This document shows positions 53,365-63,027 of a DNA stretch of 64,000 bases, piece by piece (the first letter of the stretch is position 1; each line of letters opens with the position of its first letter). The DNA comes from Candidatus Gallipaludibacter merdavium. Its GTDB lineage: Bacteria > Bacteroidota > Bacteroidia > Bacteroidales > Paludibacteraceae. A program made the position numbers and the translations under genes. The notes beneath the pieces were generated by a model, which had not been told where the DNA came from, did not search any database, and saw only the letters and a program-made list of their open reading frames with translations. The DNA lies in the NCBI GenBank assembly GCA_017694875.1, contig JADIMG010000055.1, forward strand, positions 1-64,000. Reading direction: 5' to 3'.

Positions 53365-55269
53365 ATGATGGACAGATATCTTTCCGTATTGAAAACCTAT
53401 TGGGGTTATGATAGCTTTCGGCCTTTGCAGGCTGAAATCGTACGGAGTATTGCAGAAGGAAATGATACCTTGGCTTTGATGCCGACCGGTGGCGGAAAAT
53501 CGCTGACCTTCCAGGTGCCTACCATGGCACAGGAAGGCATGTGTCTGGTCATAACGCCACTGATAGCCTTGATGAAAGACCAGGTGCAGAATTTGCAGGC
53601 ACGCGGAATCAAGGCAACCGCCATTTATTCAGGCATGCAACAGCGTGAAATAGAGCAATGGCTGGACAATTGCGTCTATGGCGACTACAAGTTTCTCTAT
53701 CTTTCACCCGAACGTTTGTGCACGGATTTGTTTTTGCGGCGTTGGCCATATATGAATGTGTGTCTGATAGCCGTCGACGAATCGCACTGCATATCACAAT
53801 GGGGATATGATTTCCGTCCCTCTTATCTGAAAATTGCGGAAATCAGAAAACAGAAACCCGATGTGCCGGTATTGGCATTGACGGCTACAGCCACACCTGA
53901 AGTGGCAAAAGACATTCAGGAAAAGCTGCTTTTCCGTCGTCCCTGTGTATTTCAGAAAAGTTTTTACCGTTCCAATTTGTCTTACGTTGTGCGGCACACA
54001 GAAGACAAGCAAGGGCTTATGCTCGATATTCTGAAAAAAGTGCCGGGCAGTTCTGTTGTCTATGTGCGCAATCGGAAGCGCACGCGCGAAGTGGCGGAAA
54101 TTCTTTGTGGAAATGGTATTAGCGCCGAGTTTTTTCATGCCGGATTGGGCAATTGGGAGAAAGATGAACGTCAGGCACGTTGGAAAACAGGGGAAACTCG
54201 TGTGATTGTAGCGACAAATGCCTTTGGAATGGGTATTGACAAGCCCGATGTGCGCAGTGTGATTCACTTGGATTTGCCCGACAGCATAGAGGCTTATTTT
54301 CAGGAAGCCGGCAGGGCAGGGCGTGATGAGAAACAAGCTTATGCGGTCTTGCTGTGCAACAAGGGCGATGAGGTGAAATTGAAAAAGAGGATTACCGATA
54401 ATTTCCCTTCCAAAGACTATGTGCGTGAAGTCTATGACCATGTGTGCATGTATTACCAGATTGCCTTGGGAAGTGGATGCGAACAAGTGTTCCCTTTTGA
54501 CTTGCAGGCATTCTGCGATCAATATAAGCTGTCCATGTTTCAAGCCTACAGTGCCTTGCAGCTGTTGCAGTTGGCAGGCGTAATAGAGGTGACCGACGAA
54601 CAGGACTCCAGTTCCCGCATTGTGTTTAGCATCAACCGTGATGAGTTGTACAATATTCGTTTGTCCGAACAGGAGGAAAGGGTAGTGCAAGTATTGTTGC
54701 GTTCCTACACCGGGCTGTTTTTTGATTTGGTTATGATTGACGAGGATGCGATTGCCCATAGGGCTTCCTGCACTCACAGACAGTTGTGTGAAACCTTGAT
54801 TTCCTTGTCACGCCGTCACATCATACGTTATGTGCCGCGCCGTGTTACTCCTTACATTATATTTACCACTCAGCGTCTCCGTTCTGATTTATTAGTGTTG
54901 AACGCATCGGTCTATGATGAGCGCAAAAAGCGTTATGAAGAGAAAATTCAGGCCATGTTGGGTTATGCGTTTGAAACGGATGAATGTCGCAGCCGTTATC
55001 TTTTGTCTTATTTTGGCGAGAAAGACAGTCCAGCTTGCGGACATTGTGATGTGTGCATGGCAAAAAAGAAAAAAGAACCAACCCTTGATATGCACAAGAA
55101 GGCAACGGCACAGGTGGAAAGCCTTTTGCGTCAGGAAAGCGCCGATTTACATACACTCGTTGCCACAACAGGCCTGCCAGAACAGGAAGCCTTGACGTTG
55201 ATACGGCATTTGCAAGACGACGGAAAAATACGTCTGAATGCAGCGATGCGCTATGAATGGATAGGATAA
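53365..55269 (+). CDS. recQ: RecQ family ATP-dependent DNA helicase
   Basis: The 634-residue helicase unwinds DNA in repair and replication-fork rescue. Walker A is MPTGGGKS (39-46), DESH is 138-141, and motif V-VI (VATNAFGMGIDKPDVR, QEAGRAGRD) are clear. A zinc subdomain with Cys in CRSRYLLSYFGEKDSPACGHCDVC lies near 545-570. A short winged-helix region follows, and no HRDC domain is visible at the end (E. coli RecQ has one). The first two codons are both ATG; either could be the start. Confidence 0.92.
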   Translation: MMDRYLSVLKTYWGYDSFRPLQAEIVRSIAEGNDTLALMPTGGGKSLTFQVPTMAQEGMCLVITPLIALMKDQVQNLQARGIKATAIYSGMQQREIEQWLDNCVYGDYKFLYLSPERLCTDLFLRRWPYMNVCLIAVDESHCISQWGYDFRPSYLKIAEIRKQKPDVPVLALTATATPEVAKDIQEKLLFRRPCVFQKSFYRSNLSYVVRHTEDKQGLMLDILKKVPGSSVVYVRNRKRTREVAEILCGNGISAEFFHAGLGNWEKDERQARWKTGETRVIVATNAFGMGIDKPDVRSVIHLDLPDSIEAYFQEAGRAGRDEKQAYAVLLCNKGDEVKLKKRITDNFPSKDYVREVYDHVCMYYQIALGSGCEQVFPFDLQAFCDQYKLSMFQAYSALQLLQLAGVIEVTDEQDSSSRIVFSINRDELYNIRLSEQEERVVQVLLRSYTGLFFDLVMIDEDAIAHRASCTHRQLCETLISLSRRHIIRYVPRRVTPYIIFTTQRLRSDLLVLNASVYDERKKRYEEKIQAMLGYAFETDECRSRYLLSYFGEKDSPACGHCDVCMAKKKKEPTLDMHKKATAQVESLLRQESADLHTLVATTGLPEQEALTLIRHLQDDGKIRLNAAMRYEWIG

Positions 55270-55334
55270 TTGGAAATTCGAATAAGGAATAGAGATATCT
55301 TGTGCATGCAAAATCATAAAACTGCTCTTCCCAT

Positions 55335-55365
55335 TTTGCATTCCACGCGTCTTTCACTATCTTTG
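55335..55365 (+). promoter_or_regulatory. Promoter of pheT and downstream genes
   Basis: TTTG (55335-55338) and TATCTTTG (55358-55365) are 19 bases apart, with the pheT start 38 bases further. Confidence 0.8.
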
Positions 55366-55403
55366 CAGGCATATTTCGATATTTAAACCAATAGCATATA
55401 TAT

Positions 55404-57866
55404 ATGAATATTTCGTATAAATGGCTCAAGAATTACATTAACTTGACAGATACGCCCGATGAGGTGGCAAGAATTTTAACTTCCATCGGTTTGGAAGTGG
55501 GAACAGTGGAAACAGTACAAACCATTAAAGGAGGATTACAAGGTTTGGTGGTTGGTGAAGTGTTGACTTGCGTTGACCATGAGAATTCTGACCATTTGCA
55601 TGTCACTACGGTAAATGTTGGTACAGGTGAACCCTTGCAGATTGTATGCGGTGCTCCTAATGTAGCTGTCGGTCAGAAGGTAATTGTAGCTACTGTCGGC
55701 ACCATATTATATCATGGCGATGAAAGTTATACTATCAAGCGTTCCAAAATACGAGGCGTAGAGTCAGTAGGTATGATATGTGCTGAAGACGAAATAGGAG
55801 TGGGCACCTCACACGATGGTATCATGGTGTTGCCGGCTACTACACCTGTCGGTATGCTTGCAAAGGACTATTTCCACGTGGAAGATGATGCACTGATAGA
55901 AGTGGATATTACCCCTAACCGTGCAGACGCCATCTCACATTATGGGGTAGCACGTGATTTGGCTGCCTATTATTCTTACCGTAACCCGATGGTGAAACTG
56001 ACACGTCCGTCAGTAGAACATTTCAAGGTAGGCAATCAGTCATTGACCATTCCTGTCGAAGTGAAAAATGAGGCGGCATGTCCCCGTTATTCAGGACTGA
56101 CCATTAGCGGTGTGACCATCAAGGAGTCACCCGAATGGTTGCAAAACGCATTGCGCACCATTGGCTTGCACCCAATCAACAATGTAGTGGATGTAACCAA
56201 CTATGTGATGCACGAAATGGGACAACCGCTACATTCATTCGATGCCGCCAAAATCAAGGGAGGAAAAATCATTGTGGGCAATGTGCCACAAGGCACCAAG
56301 TTTGTCACCTTGGACGGAGTGGAACGCACCTTGGATGCCAGCGACCTCATGATATGCAATGGAGAAGGCGAACCAATGTGTATTGCCGGAGTATTCGGCG
56401 GATTGGAGTCTGGTGTGAGCAACGAAACAACATCTGTATTCATAGAAAGTGCCTATTTCGACCCCGTTTCCATACGTAAAACGGCACGTCGCCACGGATT
56501 GAACACAGATGCCAGCTTCCGCTATGAAAGAGGATGCGACCCTAACAATACTTTGTATATACTTATGCGTTGTGCACTCTTGATACAGGAAGTGGCAGGC
56601 GGAACAGTTTCAAGTGAGATTATCGACGTTTATCCTAAGCCTTTGGAAAACTTCAAAGTCTCTATGACACTCGACAAAGTACATAAGCTGATTGGAAAAG
56701 AAATTGGTTTTGAAGCTGTCGAATCCATTCTTAAAGCGCTGGAAATCAAAATATTGGATATAACCAATGGCGTCTATTCATTGGAAGTACCCCGCTATCG
56801 CGTGGATGTACAGCGTGATGTAGACGTGATTGAAGACATTCTGCGCATCTACGGATACAACAACATAGAGATTTCCAATTCCTTGAACGCCTGCTTGAGC
56901 TATGCCGAAAAACCGGACAGCTATAAGCTCCAAAACCGCATATCCGAGCAGTTAACAGCTTGCGGTTTCAATGAAATAATGAACAACTCTTTGACCAAAC
57001 AATCCTATTATGCAGAATGCCAGGCATATCCATTGGCCAATTGCGTCACATTGATGAACGCTTTGAGCAATGATTTGGGAGTATTGCGTCAAACCTTGCT
57101 GTTTGGAGGTTTGGAAAGCATTGCCTATAATGCCAATCGTAAGAATGCCGACCTGAAATTCTATGAGTTCGGCAACTGCTATTATTACCATCCGGAAAAC
57201 AAGAAGGAAGGCAAAGTCTTGTCTGCCTATTCCGAAGATTTGCATTTAGGTATGTGGATTACAGGCAACAGAACGGCACAAACATGGATGCGTCCAGAAG
57301 AAAAAACGTCGTTTTATGAGTTGAAAGCACATGTTGAAAATGCCTTGCGTCGTTTGGGAGTTAATGTCAATAAGTTAGTTCTCAAACCATTTACCAACGA
57401 TTTGTTTACTGATGCTTTGGAGATTTTCTCCGCATCCAAACGGAAGTTGGGCATAATGGCAGTTGTAGACAAGTCTGTTCGGAAAATCTTCGACATTGAA
57501 AACGAAGTCTATTTCGCTGATTTGAGTTGGGCTGCCCTCTTGCAGGAAATAAAGAACAATAAAGTGACATATACGGAAATACCCAAATTTCCGGGTGTAA
57601 AACGTGATTTGGCATTGCTCATTGACAAAGATGTGAAATACATCGACTTGTACAATGCGGCTTTTGAAACCGAACGCAAATTATTGACCAATGTCAGCCT
57701 GTTCGATGTCTATGAAGGCAAGAACCTCGAAGCAGGCAAAAAATCCTATGCTTTGAGCTTTATTCTGCAAGACAAGGAAAAAACTCTGAACGACAAACAG
57801 ATTGAAAACGTAATGACACGTTTGCAGACCATGTTTGAAACCAAGTTTGGGGCAAAAATCCGTTAA
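55404..57866 (+). CDS. pheT: Phenylalanyl-tRNA synthetase beta subunit
   Basis: The 820-residue subunit joins PheS to charge tRNA-Phe. A tRNA-binding (OB-fold) domain lies at about 40-150 (VVGEVLTCVDHENSDHL), B3/B4 editing at about 210-390 (VTPNRADAISHYGVARD before it), B5 at about 405-475, a catalytic-like core after, and the FDX-ACB anticodon domain at about 725-820. Length is normal. pheS is not adjacent. The porin gene starts 34 bases after its stop, so downstream genes may be co-transcribed. Confidence 0.95.
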   Translation: MNISYKWLKNYINLTDTPDEVARILTSIGLEVGTVETVQTIKGGLQGLVVGEVLTCVDHENSDHLHVTTVNVGTGEPLQIVCGAPNVAVGQKVIVATVGTILYHGDESYTIKRSKIRGVESVGMICAEDEIGVGTSHDGIMVLPATTPVGMLAKDYFHVEDDALIEVDITPNRADAISHYGVARDLAAYYSYRNPMVKLTRPSVEHFKVGNQSLTIPVEVKNEAACPRYSGLTISGVTIKESPEWLQNALRTIGLHPINNVVDVTNYVMHEMGQPLHSFDAAKIKGGKIIVGNVPQGTKFVTLDGVERTLDASDLMICNGEGEPMCIAGVFGGLESGVSNETTSVFIESAYFDPVSIRKTARRHGLNTDASFRYERGCDPNNTLYILMRCALLIQEVAGGTVSSEIIDVYPKPLENFKVSMTLDKVHKLIGKEIGFEAVESILKALEIKILDITNGVYSLEVPRYRVDVQRDVDVIEDILRIYGYNNIEISNSLNACLSYAEKPDSYKLQNRISEQLTACGFNEIMNNSLTKQSYYAECQAYPLANCVTLMNALSNDLGVLRQTLLFGGLESIAYNANRKNADLKFYEFGNCYYYHPENKKEGKVLSAYSEDLHLGMWITGNRTAQTWMRPEEKTSFYELKAHVENALRRLGVNVNKLVLKPFTNDLFTDALEIFSASKRKLGIMAVVDKSVRKIFDIENEVYFADLSWAALLQEIKNNKVTYTEIPKFPGVKRDLALLIDKDVKYIDLYNAAFETERKLLTNVSLFDVYEGKNLEAGKKSYALSFILQDKEKTLNDKQIENVMTRLQTMFETKFGAKIR

Positions 57867-57900
57867 GCCGCAATACAGAAAAACTCTTTAATGTCAATTT

Positions 57901-58947
57901 ATGAGAAAAAGCATTTTAATTGGTGTCATGTGCCTGCTGGCTTTTGCCGGCAAGGCCAGTGACTCCATCGCCGCAAAAGATTTCGTGCCGAAGATTTCGG
58001 GATTGATACGGGCCAAGTATGAATATAATACTTCGGTCAACGGTCATCGGTTTCAGGTGAGGAATGCCCGTTTTTCCCTGCGCGGAAATATTTGGCCATC
58101 CTATATCCACTACAAGGCAGAAATTGATTTGTCAGATGAAGGCGAGATTAAAATGCTCGATGCCTATATCAGCTATGCACCGGATAAAGGTGTCATGAAA
58201 GGATTTTCTGCAACCATCGGTCAGCAAAAAGTTCCCTTCAGTACCGAAAACCTGCGCTCGCCCTATCAGTTCTATTTTGCCAACCGTTCCTTCATCGGTA
58301 AGCAGATGAGCCACGATGTGCGTGACGTAGGGTTAAAGTTGGCCTACGAATACGATAAGGTATTCCCCTTCTCACTTTCATTGGGCATATACAATGGTGA
58401 CGGACTCTACAATCAGCAGGAATGGCAAAAATCCATGAACTATGCCGCACGTCTGGTGTTTCATCCATTCAAGCCATGGCAGATTTCATTCAGCCTCAAT
58501 TCTGTCAAACCTGATGCCATACGTATGAATCTGTATGATGTCAATACCTTCGTCGATTTCTTCAATTTTCATATCGAATCCGAGTATGTATACAAGCAAT
58601 ATCAGCATGATGTATTTAAACCTACACATGCTTTTCTTGTTTTTGCATCCTACGACATTTTCTTTAAGGACAGAAAGCATGCCGATAAATTCGGTTATTG
58701 GCCGTGTAAGATATCTCCCTTGTTCCGCTATGACTTTATGACCGACAACAACGACGGATATGCCGACGAAACAGGAGCCTATCTCCCTACCTATCCGTCA
58801 CGTCAGCGATTGACGGCGGGAATTACATTCTCACCGGGTATTCCTTTCTTGAGTGACATAAGACTGAATTATGAGCACTATATATATGAAAATCCGCAAT
58901 TGAACCAAGACAACAAACTGGTACTTGAGTGCGTTGCTCGCTTCTAA
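57901..58947 (+). CDS. Porin, phosphate-selective O/P-like
   Basis: The 348-residue outer-membrane protein has a signal peptide (about 1-19) and strands with the OprO/OprP-like pattern: FVPKISGLIRAKYEYN, FQVRNARFSLRGN, YKAEIDLSDEGEIKMLDAYI, ATIGQQKVPFSTENLRSP and the C-terminal ending VLECVARF. It probably forms a trimeric channel, but which solute passes cannot be read off. It is 34 bases after pheT and 11 bases ahead of the HisD-like gene, forming the first gene of a transport-like cluster. Confidence 0.85.
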   Translation: MRKSILIGVMCLLAFAGKASDSIAAKDFVPKISGLIRAKYEYNTSVNGHRFQVRNARFSLRGNIWPSYIHYKAEIDLSDEGEIKMLDAYISYAPDKGVMKGFSATIGQQKVPFSTENLRSPYQFYFANRSFIGKQMSHDVRDVGLKLAYEYDKVFPFSLSLGIYNGDGLYNQQEWQKSMNYAARLVFHPFKPWQISFSLNSVKPDAIRMNLYDVNTFVDFFNFHIESEYVYKQYQHDVFKPTHAFLVFASYDIFFKDRKHADKFGYWPCKISPLFRYDFMTDNNDGYADETGAYLPTYPSRQRLTAGITFSPGIPFLSDIRLNYEHYIYENPQLNQDNKLVLECVARF

Positions 58948-58958
58948 CAGAATCACTT

Positions 58959-60242
58959 ATGAAAATATATGAATATCCCGACAAAGAATCTTGGCCTGAT
59001 TTAAGAGGAAGAAAAAGAGAACTGATAGGGGAGGAAAACACTTCTTTTCTTGATTTGTTACGCAGAGTCAATGAAATGGGCAACAAGGCTTTCCCCATGG
59101 ATATGGCAGCCACAGCCGTCACAAAGGCTGAAATGCAATCAGCTACAGCATCTGTCGACAATATGTTGCGCCAAGCTGTAGAAATGGCAAGAAGAAACCT
59201 CTTCCACTATTTTTCCACACAATTGGAAGATTTGAAAGAAACGCAAACATCACCCGATGTATTGATACGCCAGCGTCAAGTGCCGATTGACACCATAGGA
59301 ATTTTTATCCCCTATGCAGAAAAGCCTCTTTTTTCCGATTTGATAATGTTGGCTGTGCCTGCCCACATAGCCGAATGCAGGGAAATCGTTTTGTGCACTC
59401 CTCCAGCACCAGACGGACAAGTACCTTCCTCTTTATTGTATGTGGCATCTGTTTTGGGCATCACGAAAGTATTCAAGTTAAATGCCCCCGAAGCCATAGC
59501 TGCCATGACTTGCGGAACAGAAAACATTCCACGTGTACATAAGATTTTCGCACCCCCTACACATGAGTTGCGTGCCTTGCAAGTGTTGGTCAATCCTATT
59601 GTGCCCTTTTTTATGCCGTGGGGGCTCTCCGACTTGTTCATCATCATGGACGAAACAGCCTCAGTTGCATTTGTAGTGGAAGATATATTGTTGCAGATAC
59701 AAAGTGCTGAACTGGCTACTGTCACTCTTCTGTCTGTCGATAAAGAACTGTTGCTGAACATAGACCGGAATTTGAAGGAACGCAAAAATACATTGCCCGC
59801 ACATGCATTGCGCAATCTGGAACACTCCAAATCTCTTCTCATGCCAACACTTGAAAGCATTGTAGATTATACTAATGAAGCAGCTCCGCAATATGTTGAG
59901 GTCATGACCCGTTATTATATGGGAGTGGCTGAAAACATTACGGAAGCGGGAGTCGTTTTAATGGGAAATTACACAACCTTGTCGGCAGCTCACTATGTAG
60001 CAGGCATCAATCGCTATGTCCCGTTTACTGGGCAAGGACATGCAGCAAATGCACTGACACTTGCTGACTATATGCATAATGCAACCTATCTGCACATCTC
60101 CAACTACGGGCATGATTATATCAGCAATGCTATACAAATCATGTCCGATATGGAAGGAAAGCCCTATTATCAGAGCGCCTCACTTGTACGCATGGAAGAG
60201 GAGGTGCATGACGAAGGAAAAGGCCTTCCAGACTGGGTTTAA
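58959..60242 (+). CDS. Degenerate histidinol dehydrogenase homologue
   Basis: The 427-residue protein follows HisD in length and segment order (VPIDTIGIFIPYA, IVLCTPP, IAAMTCGTENIPRV, DLFIIMDETASV). Yet the residues that make HisD work are missing. The Gln-Ala-Glu-His motif with the zinc Gln and His reads LQIQSAEL (245-252), so Gln246 remains but the zinc His is Ser. The catalytic Glu-His reads Gln311-Tyr312 (NEAAPQYVEV). The zinc Asp position reads His345 (LSAAHYVAG). The nucleotide-binding GPGN is replaced by APPTHELRA (198-206). It is therefore not expected to be a histidinol dehydrogenase. The ATG at 58959 was chosen over an ATG inside the porin gene. It sits between porin and DUF819 transporter. 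Alignments were made by eye. Confidence 0.85.
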   Translation: MKIYEYPDKESWPDLRGRKRELIGEENTSFLDLLRRVNEMGNKAFPMDMAATAVTKAEMQSATASVDNMLRQAVEMARRNLFHYFSTQLEDLKETQTSPDVLIRQRQVPIDTIGIFIPYAEKPLFSDLIMLAVPAHIAECREIVLCTPPAPDGQVPSSLLYVASVLGITKVFKLNAPEAIAAMTCGTENIPRVHKIFAPPTHELRALQVLVNPIVPFFMPWGLSDLFIIMDETASVAFVVEDILLQIQSAELATVTLLSVDKELLLNIDRNLKERKNTLPAHALRNLEHSKSLLMPTLESIVDYTNEAAPQYVEVMTRYYMGVAENITEAGVVLMGNYTTLSAAHYVAGINRYVPFTGQGHAANALTLADYMHNATYLHISNYGHDYISNAIQIMSDMEGKPYYQSASLVRMEEEVHDEGKGLPDWV

Positions 60243-60278
60243 CGAATTTATTGATGACTAACAAATAAAAATGAGATT

Positions 60279-61457
60279 ATGAAAGTTTATGTAATAACTT
60301 TAGTCTACCTCTTGTTCCCTTTTCTGATTGCATACATCTTCCATCGCTACAAATTTTTGCAGAAAGTTGGAACAGTGATTATGGCCTATGCTGTAGGAGT
60401 GGTTATGGCTCTTACCGGCGTAATGACATTTGACGGACCCGATATGGCCATGCAATCACAGACAATGAAAACCATACAGACATGGATTATGAACATTTCA
60501 GTGCCCCTGGCAATTCCATTGTTGTTGTTTAATTGCGATTTCCGTTTATGGACCAAGTCCTTGCCCAAAACCATAGCCGCATTGCTGGGAGGAACACTTT
60601 CCATCGTCATTGCCGTGGTGAGCGCCTTCTTTATATTCCGTAATTCAGGCATTGACAACCTGCCCGATGTGGCTGGTATGATGACAGCCATCTATACCGG
60701 AGGAACAATGAATTTCTATGCTCTAGGTTCAGCATTGTCGGTTGACCCTACAACGATTACTTTTGTCTATACTTTTGAGATGCTGGTCACTTTCCCTCTG
60801 CTGCTGTTTATTGTAGGAGGTGGATACAAGCTTTTTAGAAAGATTCTGCCTTATAAAGACGCCAACGTTTCCGTCTCAGAAGACGAAGTACATGTGACCG
60901 ACATAGAAGAATATGGCGGCATGGTTAAAAAACGAGTCTTGCCCAAAACCTTGTTCGGATTGCTGATTTCCGTTGTCTTCTTGGCTATTGGCGCAGGATT
61001 GTCCTTGCTCATAACAGGAAAACTCAATGAACTGGTAGTGATTCTCACCATCACAACATTAGCCATTGCAGCTTCCTTCTCCCCCAAAATACGCAATCTT
61101 CCCAAAACCTTCGAACTGGGCATGATACTGATTCTGATGTTCAGCATTGTCGTAGCTTCACAATTCGACATCTATAGCCTTGACACAAGTGCACTGCCAT
61201 TGCTCTACTTCGTATTGTATATCATGCTGGCTTCAGTTATCCTGCACTTGCTCTTCTCCCGTATTTCACGTGTTAGTGGCGACCTCTTTACAGTGGCGCA
61301 TATCGGACTGTTATGCTCGCCGCCATTCATTCCGCCAGTTGTAGGAGCCATGGGAAACAAAAAAGTACTAATTAGCGGTATTGCTATTGGACTGGCAGGA
61401 TATGCCATAGGAACATATCTTGGCGTCGCGATTGCCTACCTTCTTCGTCTTTGCTAA
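60279..61457 (+). CDS. DUF819 family membrane transporter
   Basis: The 392-residue inner-membrane protein has about ten to eleven hydrophobic helices (first at 4-22, then 32-52, 65-85 and so on) with a charged loop at about 200-225. DUF819 proteins are proposed sodium-dependent carriers of the GltS-like type; substrate is not known. The segment GMMTAIYTGGTMNFYALGSAL (about 130-150) has the Gly/Thr/Asn-rich character of a substrate site. It is 36 bases downstream of the HisD-like gene and 15 bases before the Omp85-like gene. Confidence 0.85.
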   Translation: MKVYVITLVYLLFPFLIAYIFHRYKFLQKVGTVIMAYAVGVVMALTGVMTFDGPDMAMQSQTMKTIQTWIMNISVPLAIPLLLFNCDFRLWTKSLPKTIAALLGGTLSIVIAVVSAFFIFRNSGIDNLPDVAGMMTAIYTGGTMNFYALGSALSVDPTTITFVYTFEMLVTFPLLLFIVGGGYKLFRKILPYKDANVSVSEDEVHVTDIEEYGGMVKKRVLPKTLFGLLISVVFLAIGAGLSLLITGKLNELVVILTITTLAIAASFSPKIRNLPKTFELGMILILMFSIVVASQFDIYSLDTSALPLLYFVLYIMLASVILHLLFSRISRVSGDLFTVAHIGLLCSPPFIPPVVGAMGNKKVLISGIAIGLAGYAIGTYLGVAIAYLLRLC

Positions 61458-61472
61458 ACCATTCGCTGTATT

Positions 61473-62876
61473 ATGAACAAGAAGTTTGTTTTATTCATTA
61501 TTTTGGGTCTGCTTTCAGTGTGGATGCCAGGGAATTTGCTTGCACAGGAAGTCCAACAATCGGACACAACTGCTCAGATAAACCTGAAAAAAGCTAAAAA
61601 GGGTTGGACATTTGGTGCATTGCCGAGTGTAGCTTATGATGTGGATTTAGGTTTCCAATATGGTGCTTTAGCCAATGTCTATTACTATGGCGACGGCTCA
61701 ACATATCCTGAATACATGCATTCTTTCTACGTAGAAGCCGCCTATACAACAAAAAACTATGGTATTTTCCGCTTTTTCTACGATTCCAAATTTCTCATCC
61801 CTAACCACCGGTTCACATTTGACGCATCCTATCTGCCAGATGCCATGTGCGACTTTTCCGGCTTCAATGGCTACACTTCTGTATTCAACAACGATTGGCG
61901 CAAAAACAACAACGACAACTATGTTAGCCGGGCGTTCTACAAATACCGTCGTGACCTCTTCCGCACAGCAGCCGATATAGAAGGAACCATAGCCGGCAAA
62001 TGGAAATGGAATGCTGGATTGGGCGTATTGGGCTATATGATCGGTTCGGTTGACATTGATATGCTCAACAAAGGCAAAAAGGATGAGAAAAAGCTCCCCG
62101 ATGTACAAGGCCTTTACGAACGTTATGTCGATTGGGGGCTGATTAAGAAAAACGAAAAGAATGGAGGGTGGCACCCTTATCTGCGTGGCGGTATCACGTA
62201 TGACAGCCGTGATTTCCGGGCTAACCCCACGAAGGGAATCTATGCCGATGCATTCCTCACCTATTCTTCAGCCTTTGGCGAGCAGGCTGAATATAACAAT
62301 CTCAAGCTGAATGTCAATTTCCGCCATTACGTGTCCCTCTATCGCGACTATGCCGTATTGGCCTATAGGATAGGGGCACAATCACTCTTGGCAGGACACT
62401 CGCCTTTCTACATGAACACCTACCACAACACACTTTTCCTTCAACGCGTCCTTTACGAAGCATTGGGAGGAGGCAACTCCCTCCGTGGCATTGTGCGCAA
62501 CCGCGTATTGGCCAATGGATTTGCCTATGCCAACGTGGAATTTCGTTTCAAGCTGGCCAAGTTTGATATAGCAAAACAACATTTCTATATAGGCATCAAT
62601 CCATTCCTCGATGCCGGCATGGTAACGCAGCCGTATGAGTTGGACGAAGAAACTATACGTGCAACAGTAGCCCAAAAGAATCCTGATGACAATATTGACG
62701 ACTTTTTCAATTTCGATAAGAGCCTTGTATATATGCCACATGTTTCTGCAGGTATGGGGCTGAAAATCGCCATGAACGAAAACTTCATCCTTTCTGTCGA
62801 TTGGGCAGCACCGCTCAACAAGCAGGATGCAACAGGCTATGCCAACTTCTACATCAAGATGGGCTATCTGTTCTAA
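61473..62876 (+). CDS. Omp85-like (surface antigen) outer membrane barrel protein, copy 1
   Basis: The 467-residue protein has a signal peptide (cut after LLAQ, about 25) and a region of beta strands. The C-terminal half matches the bacterial surface antigen fold: GGITYDSRDFRANPTKGIYAD (about 225-250), EALGGGNSLRGIVRNRVLANG (about 325-350) and the final FYIKMGYLF. No POTRA domains are seen, so it is not a BamA; it resembles the small Omp85-type proteins often found near polysaccharide or phosphate genes in Bacteroidota. It shares high similarity with the partial gene at 63636. Confidence 0.83.
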   Translation: MNKKFVLFIILGLLSVWMPGNLLAQEVQQSDTTAQINLKKAKKGWTFGALPSVAYDVDLGFQYGALANVYYYGDGSTYPEYMHSFYVEAAYTTKNYGIFRFFYDSKFLIPNHRFTFDASYLPDAMCDFSGFNGYTSVFNNDWRKNNNDNYVSRAFYKYRRDLFRTAADIEGTIAGKWKWNAGLGVLGYMIGSVDIDMLNKGKKDEKKLPDVQGLYERYVDWGLIKKNEKNGGWHPYLRGGITYDSRDFRANPTKGIYADAFLTYSSAFGEQAEYNNLKLNVNFRHYVSLYRDYAVLAYRIGAQSLLAGHSPFYMNTYHNTLFLQRVLYEALGGGNSLRGIVRNRVLANGFAYANVEFRFKLAKFDIAKQHFYIGINPFLDAGMVTQPYELDEETIRATVAQKNPDDNIDDFFNFDKSLVYMPHVSAGMGLKIAMNENFILSVDWAAPLNKQDATGYANFYIKMGYLF

Positions 62877-62898
62877 AGCATTATTCACAAGTATATGG

Positions 62899-62934
62899 AC
62901 AGAGGTCGGGAAATTCCCGGTCTCTGTTTTTATA
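62899..62934 (+). terminator. Terminator after the first Omp85-like gene
   Basis: A 14-bp stem (62899-62912 with 62914-62927, tight loop, two wobble pairs) is followed by TTTT. The pheT-to-Omp85 transcription probably ends here. Confidence 0.75.
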
Positions 62935-63027
62935 TGGCAATGACCCCTCTTCAGAAATTCGTTTGATTTTATTACCTTTGTCCGATAATTAAAATCATTA
63001 TTGACACATTAAAAACGGAATGATGCC

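Noticed and set aside
53794-54777. Long open frame (327 codons) on the minus strand
   Set aside because: Lies wholly inside recQ, whose motifs are unambiguous; an antisense shadow.
58959-60242. Annotating this gene as hisD
   Set aside because: Zinc and catalytic positions are replaced and no his genes are near.
61473-62876. BamA or TamA
   Set aside because: No POTRA domains and only about 467 residues; only the barrel part resembles Omp85 proteins.
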